Below are positions 36,016 to 49,797 of a DNA stretch of 64,000 bases, one piece after another. This DNA comes from Anisakis pegreffii (lineage: Eukaryota; Nematoda; Chromadorea; Rhabditida; Anisakidae), in contig JAPYMA010000456.1 in the NCBI GenBank assembly GCA_035041965.1, forward strand, positions 62,001-126,000, in the 5' to 3' direction. Within the stretch, counting starts at the first letter, position 1. Each line of letters opens with the position of its first letter. Both the position numbers and the translations under genes were made by a program. A model generated the notes under the pieces. That model ran no database searches, was not told where the DNA came from, and saw only the letters and a list, made by a program, of their open reading frames with translations.

Positions 36016-38169
36016 GTTGAAATCAGCTGACCAAGCAAGATATCAACAGTTATATTCACGCAATAGTTCCACTAAAATCAACTTTTCGCACATTCTAATG
36101 TTTATCAGCACGAAACGGCATGTATCACCGCAAAACACCGTTTCCATCATAGCACAACAATTTATCATGAAAAAATGAAATGAATGAATTTATAACTTGT
36201 TTATAAACGCACTTCTATAAACCAGTTAGCACGAAAATCACGAAAAAAATGCATACCGAAAGGTTTCCGAGTAATAAATAAAACCGAAAAACATCACACC
36301 GCTAAATTTTAAATCATTTAGCCAACAGCACTTAATTGTTCATATTGCCAAAATGTCTACGTCTCTACAATTCACTCAAAATCGCACAACTGAAGAAAAT
36401 TCATTGACTCACGAAGGTAATGCAGATTTTCACTTGAGATCTAGAAGATATCTATCAGGTCAACCTGATCACGTTAACTTAAGACTGAAGGGATTGAGGA
36501 AATCAGAAAAACCATCTATTTCAAGTTATGGTTGTGTGAATTATGTACCATTCAACAAAATAAAATACCCGAAACCATTTCAGTAGTGTAAATTCGTCGT
36601 TTGCAATGACAGGCAGTTGCGTTCAAGTTTCATTCATCATCATCATCATCAGCTGTCCTGCATCCTAGTAGTGACATCCGATAGAAAAGTCAAGTCGGTC
36701 GGAATCCAACCGACCCGATTGTTCATTATTCCAACATTCGGAATTTCAACCCACTTTCGGCCTTCTTCGTTGGGAATCCGATTGAATTCATGTTTTGAGA
36801 TTCCGACATTCGGAATTCCGATTGAACTTCCAAATCATTCGGTCGGAATCCCTTCGCCGGATTTTTCCGACCGAACATCGGTTGGATGCCATCGCTTTTG
36901 TTTAGTTATCGGTTACGTTCTCACTGAACAGATACGATTCGTTGAAAGTGAGTAATCTTCGAAAAATGACAACTCCAATAGCATACTGTATATGACGATT
37001 ACTTATTTACTATATACTGAACTTGAGCTTCTTTCCGTGTTTTTGAATTTTGATTTGGAAGCGCCTTTTCCATTTATTCTGAATACAGCAAGTTTTACAG
37101 TAACACTCATCAGTCGTTGTGTGCGACGATGTGCGATACGATATTCGAACGTTTATTGTAATATCAAACAATACTGTGACTAAAACTCATACATACACTA
37201 TCATATTGCAATCAATTAATTATAAACTGAAAGAATTGTGGTAAAACAACTGAAATATTTCATTATAATGCCAGTGATGTGTAATATTATGCTTATCGTT
37301 AGTTCAGTAATGAATGATCATGGGAATTCAAATACAACGCGATATATTTTGTTACTGAAACGGAGTGAAATACGAGAACAAATCGCAAATAAACTCAAAT
37401 TCTTTGTAGAAGTCGATAATTAATTCATTATTCAAATACAATCACTCACTAATGAATAATACGATGTTGAATTCTAATTGATATGGTGGACGGAAGAAGC
37501 AGAAATAATCAGTATGAAATTGAAAAGATAACGAATAAATATCATAACGAAAATGAACAATTGAACAACAAAAAAAACGACGAGATTCTCGCTGAGAAAA
37601 CAAACGAAAGATTATAATGAGCATTTGGGAAAATAAACAATGTTGCGTAGAAATAATTTGTGGAGTACAAGAATCATTTGGCACTGATGATGTAGTCAAC
37701 AAAAAACAGATAAGCAAACAAAATGCTGACAAATTTTCATAGAAATAAGACAAACAACAAATCTTATAAAGATTTGAAAAAAGCTTCAGATAAACGCAGT
37801 TAATCAAAACGCAATTGCCTATCAAAGAAACAGATCTATCAATCAGTTCATTTCATTTGCGGCTTGTTCGATTCAATCTCGGTTATGTTCAAAGGAATTG
37901 AATGTTAGCATCGTCGGACCAGAGGAATTTATTTCATTTATGCTCTAAAACTCATTAAATTTCATGAAAGCCATTTGAAGTATGTGGAAGAAGTTCACTG
38001 GAATCAGCTGGATGCGTGACAGTCTTACCACTCATCACGATGGTTTTAAAAGCATTCAGTGATTTGTTTGAAACGAGTTGAAGTTATAAGCAATCACGAT
38101 TAAGACAAACAATATTCGAAATCAAGAACGAATTGTTTGTGATATGAAGAAAAAATGGACGGTATATTA
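36016..38169. other. intergenic between PINCH and the 533-residue gene, with a repeat at 36665-36905
   Basis: Besides the GGTCGGAATCC repeat listed separately, I see no exon here. The 127-codon minus-strand frame at 37442-37825 is Phe/Cys-rich and has no splice context, so it is treated as chance. The 2.2-kb spacing is longer than usual for a nematode operon. Confidence 0.45.
36665..36905. repeat. GGTCGGAATCC-type dispersed repeat, copy 1
   Basis: This is a dense cluster of TTCGGAATT, GTCGGAATCC and their reverse complements, richer in GC than the flanks. The ends are loosely inverted: GTGACATCCGAT on the left, and GGATGCCATCGC on the right. A related cluster lies at 57655-57790, sharing TTCGGAATCCGGTCGGAAT-like words. 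Possibly a small non-autonomous element or satellite fragment. Confidence 0.5.
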
Positions 38170-40915
38170 TCATGATTTCTTCAGCGTCCCACCACTACTG
38201 TGAGTAGAAGTGGCCGCGGCTGCGGTTGGGCTCATCGACCGCCTTTGTAGCACTCGATTCCTTTCGATCTCCAGATCGCGATCCTTTAAACTGTCACTTA
38301 TTCGTTTCTTCAGCTCATTCGGGAATCGATCATAACATCGTTTACACGTCGGCTTCATATCGAACTCGTAGAATTTCGTTCTGAAAATTTTTTTTGTGAT
38401 CTGTTTGAAAATCAACTCGATCGCCTGCATCAAGCAGTCCTTAATATGAGACGCTCAATGCCCCCATCATTCAATTTCTCTTGATATCGTCGTACTCATG
38501 ACGATTTTACAGAGTTTTCAACAAAAACACCTAAATCCATCTAAATGCATCTTAATCATCGAATAATCAATGACTGTATGGTTACACACCTCACAGGTGT
38601 ATTGAGAGAGGTATAAATAAAATGTTCGTTGGATACGATAATTATTCAACAGAAAAAACTGTTCAACCATGTTTTGAAACGACAGTGCTTGCCGTTTCTA
38701 CTCACAAGCAGATAAGTCTACAATTGAATCGGTGAACATACTTATGATCCATTTTCCTGTCGCACAAACTGCACGCAAAACATTCCACACACCACGACTT
38801 CTGCAGTGCTTGAAACACCTCACCGCTACACACTTTACCGCATTTGAAACACATATTACCATACAACTGAAAATCACAATAAATTAATCATCAATATTCA
38901 TTATTCGCTGAATCCAAAAGAATTTACTGCTGAAAATTTCATTTACTTATAAAGTTGGATGAGACATAAACGGATGAATGATCAAATGAAATAAATAAGC
39001 ACAAGTAAACACAAGTGAATGAAACGACTTGAATAATCCATAATAACCTTATGGTAATGTAGTTCACAATAGGCCAGTCCTTTCTTTTCGTAATGCCTAT
39101 GGCCAAGGAACGGTTTTTCACATACGGCGCACACGAAATGCTTAAATTGAAGGCGATCAGGCGATCATAAGACTGTCATCATGAATGTAACAGTAAAGAA
39201 GTTGAAAAGGTGAAACATGATCGGATCTCGACATAATCGCACACAACTGAGACTGATCTGAACATTTGATTACCTCTAAAACAACCACAAATAATATCTG
39301 AATAAGCGAACATAACAGTCTAATGGCACTACCTCAACATGCCAATTTTTGCCGAGGGCCGTCACGACACGTTCTTCAATGGGTCGATGGCATGCCCCAC
39401 AGATGGGTATGCCCATCGTGTCATGACATCTCAGACAATACAGTTCACCGTTCACTTCACGTGCATCTACTGTCAGCTCATTACTGTAACATAAACGCCT
39501 ATCATTACAACGCTTAACTCATCAAATTCTCAGTAATTTAGTAACAAAAATGAGTTTTAGTCGCCAATTCCGTCGACAATTTGAAACATTTTGCTTCTAT
39601 TTATGTCTTGCGACATTAATATCACACCGGATTGAGGGATCATTGATCATTGAGGGATCCGACCAGAATGAAAAACTGTAATCAGCAACTGTATGAATGG
39701 CGTCAAAAAATGATCACCAACCTGCATCGAGCACACTTGAAGTGATACGGATGAAAGCTGTCACCCTGATACTTGATATGACCACCTTCCTCGATAATCG
39801 CTTTGCATTTATGACACACATAACGACCTGATCCAGCCTCCTTCTCGATTTCGTTGCATTCACGACACAGCGCCCTTTAACGACAAAATTCCACTTTCAT
39901 TTGCGACCTACTAATCACTGAGTTGTTTGTGAATTCTTTGACGTGACGACACATCAGAGAATTAATTAAGTGAATCAGTGCTTTCGAAGATTTTTGCAGT
40001 GAACATCGTTGATGAGAATGAATGAGACGAAACGAATCTGGCCAACTGCATACCTTCCACCATTTCGCAGGAAACCAACATCGGCCAAACGCTTATTGCA
40101 AATTTCACATCGAAAGCAGTCTGGATGCCAGTTTGCGTTCATCGCCTTTATCACACGACCAACGATGAATTCACCTTAACAGATTTATGGGATTAAGTTC
40201 AGTATGGAACGAATTATTTCACTGTGTTTGAATTTGATAATGGCATTGAATTTCGACTGGAAACATATTCATCATTGCCAACTGAAAATGGTGATAATCC
40301 TATCGAAATTCATCGAAAGGTAGACTGAAGTGTAAGCATTTCAATGCAATGGATTCAGTGAATGCAACAAATCAAATACTCACTACATTTGCCGCAGCAT
40401 GGTGCATAGAGTACATGAAAATCATGTTCACAATATTTTCTACCTTCAAACTCGAAATAGATACCATCTGGAAATGGTTCAAAGCATTGTGCACATCTGA
40501 AAGTGGATTTACAATTAACATCGCTATTGAATTAATCTTGCTCAACATGAAATCTAGCAATTGACTCATATTCAGTGAACGTTCACAACTCATTCACCGA
40601 ATTCCTCTATATTCACCAAAAATCTTCATTCATTGGCAATTGAAACAGTGATATTGCTATCGAAAATCTTTGCATGGATAAAGCGAAGTGTAGTAAATCT
40701 ATAGCAGTGAAATGAGCGATTTAAGAAATTTGTGAAATGGAGCCGAAAACTGCAAAAGTAACGAACACAAAACACTCGGAATGCCAAACTTGTCCGGACG
40801 AGTTAACGATTTGTTCATTCAGATCAAATCCGTCATGACATCGAACACAAGCCAAATTCTCAATCCCTCGACTCAACTCCCCGTTGATTATCCCATCCAT
40901 TCCGCCACAGACCAT
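38170..40915 (-). CDS. unc-97: PINCH / UNC-97 homologue, five LIM domains, eight exons
   Basis: Exons 40915-40767, 40496-40384, 40174-40054, 39874-39722, 39483-39333, 39140-39048, 38866-38742 and 38380-38170 join in phase throughout, giving 371 residues. Five LIM domains carry Cys/His zinc ligands: LIM1 CVRC..WHSECF..CAQC (from about 23), LIM2 CCGKC..WHPDCF..CEIC (from 83), LIM3 CHKC..FHPYHF..CARC (from 148), LIM4 CGAC..WHVEHF..CAVC (from 207), LIM5 CFKC..WCVECF..CSLC (from 266), ending [20 protein letters not shown] is the LIM-only adaptor that binds integrin-linked kinase through LIM1 and, with parvin, links integrins to actin; in C. elegans UNC-97 acts at muscle attachment sites. The C-terminal tail after the LIM domains is about 45 residues and Ser/Thr/Ala-rich. 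The first ATG is uncertain: another lies at residue 6, and an upstream exon is possible. Confidence 0.93.
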
Positions 40916-43900
40916 CAAATTATTGTTTCGGTGAAGACCGCTTAATATAATATCTTTCTGAAATGATCATCACTCTTAATCAATCGCTTTTCAAACCGAT
41001 AAATAATCGCACGACGAAGCAATCAATTACCGAAAGTCGCCCAGCACAAGGCCCTTTTTCATATGCTATCGTTTTTGATAATATAAGATTAATGACAGCA
41101 ACAACAATTAACGTATTGATAGTATTGGTAACGGATCATGTTATGACAGCAATAAAGCAATCATGAGGACATCTGAAACGATTTTTTGTTTCAGTCAAAT
41201 TTGTTGTCCACTTGCAAGCAGCAATCACTTCGATATTGGAACACAAACAAGCGCTTGGATATCTTGTTTGTTGTAAATCTGGAAAGCAGATTTTGTGTTG
41301 GAAGGAAGTGAATGAGGAGGGATCTATGGAGTGGAGGAACGCTGGAGATATACGAATAATGAGATGCTGCTGCTGGTGTATTGTTGAATCAGTGTTGCAA
41401 TGGAATTAGATTAAAATAAAGTGGGCAAGTAGGTGTGGATGAATGAATGGATGATGTAGAATAGTAGCCGTAGCTGCAGTGGTAACAGGATCAATTCTTT
41501 TAGCCGACGGATGGATAATCTGTTCAGATGAGGATTTTAATGGATTATTTAAATCATTTTAGTCGAAAGAAGTCATACAGATGGATAAAATAAAGCGTAA
41601 GCAGTGAATGAAGATAAATCGGAAGATGACGATCGATTGAGATTTAGACAAGTGAACGAACGGATGGATGGATATGTACACTGCCCAACAACACCACTAT
41701 CATCGATGTCTGCTGGATGGATAACAACAGAAGTGTAATGATGAGATAGATGTGTTAAACTGGCAATTTGCGCTACTTTGCTTACAACAACTGCCACAAA
41801 CTAACTTCTTAGCTTTCAAGCTTCAAAAACGAGCCGTAAGAAACTGAACGATTTATTTATATATCACATAACTATAGCACATCGATCTGATCCATAAAGG
41901 ATATGGTGAAGTGGTGAAAAAAGTTTACGATTACATTTATAAGTCTATAAAAAGCATTTATAAGTCTCCATAAAGGATTATCCATCGGCTGTATAAAGTG
42001 CTAATGGAATCGTGCGTCGTCGATACGCCGCCATACGCAAGGTTCAATTCGAGGACCATATTTGTGACAAAGAAGAATAATGTGGAAAAATTATTCAACT
42101 AGCTCAGTGGGTGAAGCATATGACAATTTAGTGGAAAAAATCTCTTTGATGGCGATTCCTTGATGGTGATTATAACTTGAAATATGTGGACCTAGAAAAT
42201 TAAAAAAAATTTGGAAAAGTGCGTTAAAAAATTGCGAAAGTAATACTCAATTTCTGATTAACGATACTTTTTTGTGAAAACAAAAATGAGCATATTCTGA
42301 AGGAACAAAACGATAGTAGTAGTGATCGTCGTATTGATGATGATCTTAATAGTAATAATAAAAAGCTGGAATTGTAATATGAATTACCAGTTTGACTGCT
42401 GATCACATCACAAAGCGTTCAATTTAAATTGGAATAGTGAACTTTAGAGATTTTTTAAAAAAGATTATTTAAAATGCATTTCAGATGGGCTTTATCCAAC
42501 CGAACCAACGTTTTTTTTTGAAGTGACAACAAAACACTTTTGCCATGGAAATTTTGTGTTTGAAATGTTGATGATAATGTCAAAATCGAATATTTGTTAT
42601 ATGCAACAGCAGCAATTCAATGCGATCGAGTGCAATGGAAATAGATACTGCTGTCATGTTAAAGGAATTTATAAACAATTTTGGTTTCTTCACATTTATA
42701 ACAACATCAACGTAAATGCATTTACTAAAACACATTCGAAATATTTATCATTGAAATAGCAAAATGGCTTTCAATAGCAAAAACATTGAATTGAATGAAT
42801 AGTGCATCATGCCATTTTGTGACATCAGTGTTGCTCTGATCTAATGTGAATTCATTCGTTGGCATTTGAAGAAGAGTTACGCCGTAAAACTGTCGCAAAA
42901 ATGAAATTTGCAGTTGATTCTTATTTACACGCTATTGAGGAATATTAATGAATGTGTCGTAAAACTTGAGAATATGATTCATAAATTTTTTTTGAATGGT
43001 ATTTAATTGGAAAATCATCCAATCGTTTCAGAAATTTTGTGAAAGAACACTTGTTTATCCAATTATCTATATGAAGTGTTCGCCTCTTGGCACACACATC
43101 TCACGAAATTTTGTTAGCATCTGAAAGAAAGCAAAAAGTTAGTGCCAATTTCAAGCAAGATAAATCAATTTAGTAACTTTACAAATACTTCTCTCATTGT
43201 ATTATTAGGTTACGGTCCGGAATGATACAATTGGCTTCGTTCAGTTTCTCACTATCAGTTTAGCAAAGAACTTATCAAAGAACTAACTTATCCAAAAGAA
43301 ACTTATCAACAGAGTCATGCTGATGCATTGAAACTATCTCCATTATCAAGCCAAATTCCTTCGGTTTTTGCTTTCTCTCTAAATTACTTCAGTGAAGTTT
43401 GTTGATCACTCTTATCAAATGATGCTTCGAATACAATCGGATGTAACTGACATAAAAATTTAATAAAACTACAAATAACTTTCTATTGTAATCGTCTTGA
43501 ATCGATCAAATCAGGGAATACGTAAACGCCTATTGGATAAAGCGAAACTCAACAAAACAAACTTAAAACATTAATCAAAAGAAAAACTGTTAAGATGAAT
43601 GTTGCGACACATTACGGGTAGATATCGCTGCTTGCCTTGTGGCGGTTAGCAACGCGACACAATAGTTTAGTTCGGTTGACATTGCTGGTGACATTGGTTT
43701 TGGTGACTGCAGAGAGATTTAGAGATAGATAGAGATAGATGATGCTCGTGGTGGTGCAGTTTTATTGTTGTAATTGTTCATAGTGGTGGTGCTGCGGAGA
43801 TCGCTGACTTCGTGTAACTTATTGAACAATACTAGAGAAGTGAATGAGTGAATGAACGGCACAATACGGATAGACGAATGGATAGAATGAACAACTAACG

Positions 43901-44191
43901 AACGAACAAGCGAGACATAAACCACACTTAGAGATAGGTGATGTCTTCGTATTCGTTGAAACGCCTGATGTTACGAGAATGCAGATGATAGTGATGATGC
44001 CGGCTGCTGCTGCCTGTCCTATTGTTAGTGTAATCGTGAAGTTATGTGCTGCTGCAGCAACAATGTTTGAATTTCAATGTGGTTGAATTAGAAGGGGATG
44101 GATGGATGGATGGATGCTCGATGTAATGAATGCACAATGTAAAGTGTAAAGTCAAAGAATGCCACACATACCGAAAATTAATTCTCGATTA
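40916..44191. other. gene-free stretch upstream of PINCH
   Basis: The promoter of PINCH should lie here. I see no exon chain. Open frames at 40963-41166, 41212-41409 and 41573-41797 look like chance. The stretch carries GATA-type runs near 43720-43740 and a GGAT microsatellite at 44096-44117. Confidence 0.45.
44096..44117. repeat. (GGAT)n microsatellite
   Basis: Five GGAT units read directly. Confidence 0.85.
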
Positions 44192-46681
44192 TCATTTTTG
44201 AGTAAGGATCTCAGTGTCGTCAAGATCAGTGCGTGCTTTCATCTGATACTCTTGCACAAGACATTCGACAGCCATTCGAGCTTCGTAATCGGCAACAGTT
44301 TAATGGCATTTAAATTATTCTCATTGTAAGACTTCATAAAGTTCACAGGAACAAAAAAAGAAAAAAAAATTGCATGATCCGAAAATTATTCATTCGCGTG
44401 ACAACGAAGTCGTTACTCCTCAGCATTCGAAATGTTACAAGCGTGTTGGCATCGAAAACTTAAAGCTTTACAATTGAACTGAAACGTTTCCGAAGTCCTT
44501 TATTCCTGTGAAAAATTATTGGGCGATTTCGAACTCCGCAGTCAAAGTTTTTAACATTGATGGATTGTAAAAAACAAAAAATTTTATTGCGTGATACAAG
44601 AACAGCGAGTTGCAGTTTAAAAAAAACATCACAAAATCGATGTTTGTTTCGAGTTTCTGGCCACGAATCGGTCGATTTCAGCGATGAACTGATAATCGCA
44701 CCATATAATCCGTATCGAATACGCCATAACAATCATGAGTGCAACCAAACAATTGATGATAATTAACAGCACTGAAATCGTTCGCGTTGAACTTCTTTTG
44801 AATTTCATGAATTGCGGCAATTTTGCCTACTTAGTTATTGACTGGAAGCGTAGAGCAACAGAATGGTTCGTGCTTGATTCATGCTAATCTCAGGTTGTTC
44901 ACATTCTGTGTATTCACAATAGTTGTTAGTGAGAGTTATAGGCGACAATTTAAAATTCTCCCCATAATTTTTTCCACACAAAACATCATCACATCGAAAA
45001 CCTTAGCATAGAGCGGAGGTTGGGAAAAGGAGAGGAAATGGAGAAATAGCCAAAAGAATAGGAACGTTCAGCATGTTCCAAATTGAGTTTTCGCTTTTCA
45101 TTTTACAACACCTTTCAAGAGGACGTGAAAGCAACTGAGGTGACTGAAGAGCTAAACTAATCGCTGCAGGAAATTCAATGGATCTGATGAAATTGCCGAA
45201 AAAACTGATCGTATTGAAGGGGTTTTTTTTGGATTATCTCCGAAAAACTCATCGAATTTGACTGAAAAGGAATATTACCGATTCTTGGCGAAAGCCTGAT
45301 ATTGTTTGAGGTGAGCACATCGCTGAGTGTTGTATGCAAATAACTTGATCGTTGAATTAGTGCGTGTATGAGCAGTATCAATCCGATTGCGATGAAAAAC
45401 ATCAGAAGTGCCTCAAATCATCGAATACGTCACAAATAGATTGCAAATCATCAGTAAATATGATAAACAATACAATTCACTCTCAAACGGTACTATCAAC
45501 TCCTCATCTGCAATTCTGTTTACTAAGAAAAAACTAACTTAAGACTAATCGTAACGCTTTACTAACTATAAGACTTTTAACTGGTTACTTGCACAACGAG
45601 CGATTGTTTTGTTGATCGCTGTGAGCAAACGGCGGAATATTTATTTTGTAGAGCTATGATTATTTATTGAATTGCTATTTGACTACGTTTAATTATGCAA
45701 AGTATTCACGGCAATTAATTTAATGCTCGGTTGTATTCACTTGGCCTGCTCGCCTAGCCAGCAGGATGGCATCAATCGAGACTAAAACAGTACGAACGGA
45801 AACGCGAGCATTGTGGCCAGCAATGTTACAAACGTTTGATAGCCTGGCCAATCCAGGTAATCCAGGTAAACAAAAAACTGCACATCACTTGTTGCAGCTT
45901 CAGTTTACTAATAAGATTTTTGAGATCCCCAAGCTTAAATTCGTTTTTTGACCATTGAGATGATTGTTTTACTAACCTGTAACGTGATGAAGGGTATTAA
46001 GCAGAGTTTACACCAACGGTAAGTGCCATATATGGTACAAATCGAGACACTCAACGCTATCAGAATCGCATTCAATACAGCCGCCGAACTTCCGCCGAGC
46101 ACAACGACCGCAACCAGTCCAACGTATGCAAATGACCAAATCACAGAGACTAGCTTACTGGCACTCTGGAACATTTTCAATCCAGTTGCCATATCACTCG
46201 CAGTCTGCTGTCAAATCAGACCGGAAAAGGAACGGAAAAATGAATGCGAAAGAAAATTCTCACATGAAATGGGAGGATAGCTAGTGAAATGTGGACGTGT
46301 GGGCCTTCTTTTTTTACGCTATTCCATCCATAATATTTTGATCAATTTCATTGTAATCATAAACATTATGAACTGATCACGCTCCAGATCAAATTAATCA
46401 TCGTTGCGTCCAGCAAATGTGCTCATCATCAGTGAGGAACGCAGCTGAGCAAACAAGCAAAGCTCTCAAGAAATCTCAAAATAAGCCAAAGGCAATCAAC
46501 CACTAACCGTAATATGCAAACGTTGAAAGCAGCAAAAGAATTTGTTTGAATCTGGAAAAATTGGCAGTACGATTGTTTTAGTGTACACTTTCGATGACAG
46601 TTCTTCGGAATCGTCGGTTGTTTCAGTCGACTGCGATGGAATAATGTCTGCTTGAAGCCCGTTAGCAACCATTCCTTTCAT
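44192..46681 (-). CDS. multi-span membrane protein, 208 residues, four exons
   Basis: Exons 46681-46508, 46207-45977, 45411-45279 and 44280-44192 join in phase (0,0,1) and end in TGA. The N-terminus is acidic/Ser-rich, followed by a Cys-containing segment (NKFFCCFQRLHIT). Then come hydrophobic spans at about residues 77-97 (SVIWSFAYVGLVAVVV), 98-118 (AAVLNAILIALSVSICTIYG) and 122-153 (a long one, possibly two, around LIPFITLQALLMFFIAIGLI). A helical acidic tail (RMAVECLVQEYQMKARTDLD) closes it. A CCF motif before the first span, compact helices and a short tail are seen in nematode LAPTM-like/tetraspan families; that link is inference. Reading through the last donor would give another C-terminus ending at 45175. 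A possible trans-splice acceptor lies 23 bases before the ATG. Confidence 0.7.
45791..45856 (+). repeat. exon-like duplicated segment, plus-strand copy
   Basis: 66 bases flanked by an AAAACAG acceptor-like and a GTAATC donor-like sequence, open in phase 0 (YERKREHCGQQCYKRLIAWP). An inverted copy lies at 61201-61269 with 4 substitutions and one 3-base gap. It sits in the second intron of the multi-span membrane gene, on the opposite strand. Confidence 0.6.
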
Positions 46682-46704
46682 AACTTATTCGTCGCATTCA
46701 GCTG

Positions 46705-49700
46705 AATTGACTAGTTCGTGTTATGTGCACACTAATCCATTCAGTCTCAAATTTTCACTGGTCTTCGCTCAGTTATTTGCACACATTGAAACGGGGAAAC
46801 GAAAATCAAGAAAGTAAAACATTGAGGAAATGAAGAGATGTATCATACATAATGTGTTGTTGACGTGCGAATATTAACGAGTCATACAATTAGTGGCTGA
46901 TGAACTAATATCTAATTATCGTCATTTTTGAGTCGAACTTCTCACTTTTTATTCAAGCACACAGTGAATCGACTGAACACATTTCTGCACGCAAACAAAT
47001 GGATGCAGAATATCTGAATATATCCGTAATTCTATGCTTCGTTCCCATCGAGCAGACACGCAAACTTGTGCGAATCAACCAAACGACAAATGAAGTTATA
47101 TTCACCGATTGAATCATATCAACTCTTCGAGATAGAAATTACGCGAACAGTCACATTCTATAATGTAGTAATGCAATCTAATGATATCCGAAGCTGGCAT
47201 TATGTCTAACATGGCATTATATTTGGTTCAATGAGGTTTGAAGTGTTCAGCGTTTGAGAATGAGAATGAACTTTGAGTGGTTATAACATGTTATGTCGTT
47301 AGGACATCGACAAAAATATATTCTGATACGAAAGAAAGACATAATTTCATCGTTTCTACACCATCAAGCGGAAAACTCTTATGAAAAATTGCTGAACGTC
47401 TATTGTTCGCAATAAAAGTGAAAGGAAGAGGAGGAGGAAAACCGTTGTTGCTTTATCAAGCGAATTGAAATCAGCGAAGTTCACAGGATTACATCGTACT
47501 TATCGATAAAGTAGAAAGAAGTTTTTAATGATTTTGTTAAAGACTGAAATGAAACGTGTGAATATTAAATTAGAAAAAAACGATTGGAGAATTGAATTGA
47601 GATGAAAGGACTCCGATAAAGGAATGAACGAGTAAATAATTAAGCGAAGAATTTTCGAAATAGACTAAACTAGAAGGAAATTGAATTCAAATAATGCCTA
47701 GCATTGTTATTACTGAATTCAACGTACACTCGCGATTCCACATACTCACAAGACGTTTCCCTACAACAATGTACACTTTTAAACTGGAATAATTTTGACA
47801 TTGAGTGATAGGTAGGTATATGCCGTTGAGTTCGCCAGCCAAAACAGTGTCTCTTATTCTTCGGAAAGAAATTGCCAAGCGAAGGATGAAATGAAATGCA
47901 TTAGTGCACTGCACTTCATTCGTTTTTGTGATTCATTTCGAATTCAATAAACTTCAGAAGAGTCGATTAAGTCAATGCTTTGAGCCACACTTTTAAAACG
48001 TTGCAAAATGCAAAATGCTCATCCAAGCGCGTGTTGATCATAAGTGTTGATCATCTGACTAACGCTTAATCAGGTACATGACTGATGATTACGAACAGAT
48101 CTGGGATTAACGTTCCAATGGCTAACACTGAACGGCTTAAGAGAATATGACGACCGCAATAAATGATTGTTGCAGCAGGTTTGTCGAATCCAAAAATGAT
48201 GATCACATCAATCTCTAAATCTGATGGTGAGCATGTTTGACGCTAGATTATATAATCGAGAATTCAGCTGTCACGAAACAGCACGAATATTAGAAAGTCA
48301 GCTGTCAACACGAGGTGTTCAAGTCAGATAGCATCATTCAGATTCACTAATGGAGCTAATTCTCAAAACCTTAATAAGTAGTTCACTAATGGAGCTAATT
48401 CACTAATGGAGCTCTATTTCTCAAAACCTTAACTTTGAAACTATTCCTCTGCTGCATCACATGTGAATGAATATGGCTTAAGTTGGTACGCGCAAAACTT
48501 TCATGTCAACTTTTTCAAATCACTTCGAAGAAAATTCCCTGAGGAACGTAGCTCATAGCACGACATCTAATTAATAATGAATGCTCAAGTTGCTCTACGT
48601 AAAGCAGACACAAATTGAAAATATAAGTTCATTGAGTGCAAAAAATGTCTATTAAGACAGCAAAAATCTAATGATTTTGGCAAATTTCAGTGGAATTTCC
48701 GATGTTCAAATTGAGTGATCAGCGTGTTCTGCACAAAACAAATTAATCTATTTCGTTTGCAATTATATGATGATGCACACTTATCGATCTTCTTCCAGTC
48801 ATCCATATAAAAATATTCTTATATTCATGAGAAATTCCGATATTCATTGAAAAAATTTGTATCACCAGAATTCATTCACCAAATTACAACATTGTTAAGA
48901 TTTATTAGTGATACATCGAGCATCTGCTTATGTGAATGTTGTGAATGTTTCATGACTTTGTGCCATTGCAGACACGATTAAAGCACCTAGCGAAAGCACT
49001 TTTCTCTTCGCACGTTTCTCTTTGTTTCTAATGGAAAGTATCATAATACCATTGTTAGAAATTTAATTATCTGTGTTTTTGACGACCAAAAAGCAGTTTA
49101 AAAATGGCAACGGCTACGTGAATATAAGCATTCCAGAACAGCCAATCGCATGAAGAGATGAACTAAACATTGGATGATACAGCGAGAAACCTCACCCATG
49201 TTCATGATCCAATAATACAGTTTGATACTCTCTTCATGTCAAGTTCTGTTAATTTATAGTGGTTTATTCCGTGTTATAGGAAGAATTCTTTCTAACGAGT
49301 GAATTTTGTTAAGGAATTCTTTGCTGCTAGGCTCTGCCCTTTTGTGCTAATTTTTCATGATCTCATGATCATACTCGATTGTAAAACACAATCAGTTATT
49401 GCTGATGAACTCAACAATCCAACATTCCGACTGAAGAATTTTTAGAAGAGAGCGAAATAAGTCGAAGAATAGCGATTCATTGGAATCGTGAATGCACTTT
49501 GATAATGGATTCAGATTGCAATCCAAACGAAAGCGTCCAGATACTGATGCGAGTTCTGCAGACATTGCCTATTATTTGCAAATGACAGCAGGATAATGCA
49601 CGCTAACGTTTTTGCAAAAGCAATGAACATACGTGTCAGATTATTATAGCATCTCATCAATCAAATATTTTTGTTGGAAATAACCATTAAGATTACGGCC

Positions 49701-49797
49701 AAATTGATTCATCTTTGTTGGGCAAAGATAGCTTCATGCGTAAAATCAGCTTTATCCGTGGACAGCTTTATCTGTGAGAAGCTCGATCACATGCTGA
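46705..49797. other. gene-free stretch with a 16-bp tandem repeat
   Basis: I see no supported gene. A short protein-like frame at about 48101-48170 (DLGLTFQWLTLNGLREYDDR) follows a GAACAG but has no partner exons. A TTCACTAATGGAGCTAA unit occurs three times at 48342-48415, partly followed by TCTCAAAACCTTA. Confidence 0.45.
48342..48430. repeat. three copies of a TTCACTAATGGAGCT unit
   Basis: Copies start at 48342, 48382 and 48399. The first and third are followed by TTCTCAAAACCTTA, which suggests local duplication of a longer unit of about 31-40 bp. Confidence 0.7.

Noticed and set aside
37442..37825. 127-codon minus-strand frame
   Set aside because: Phe/Cys/Tyr-rich translation of AT-rich DNA, no acceptor or donor partner.
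42030..42055. GGTTCAATTC resembling a tRNA B box
   Set aside because: No A box or cloverleaf arms could be folded around it.
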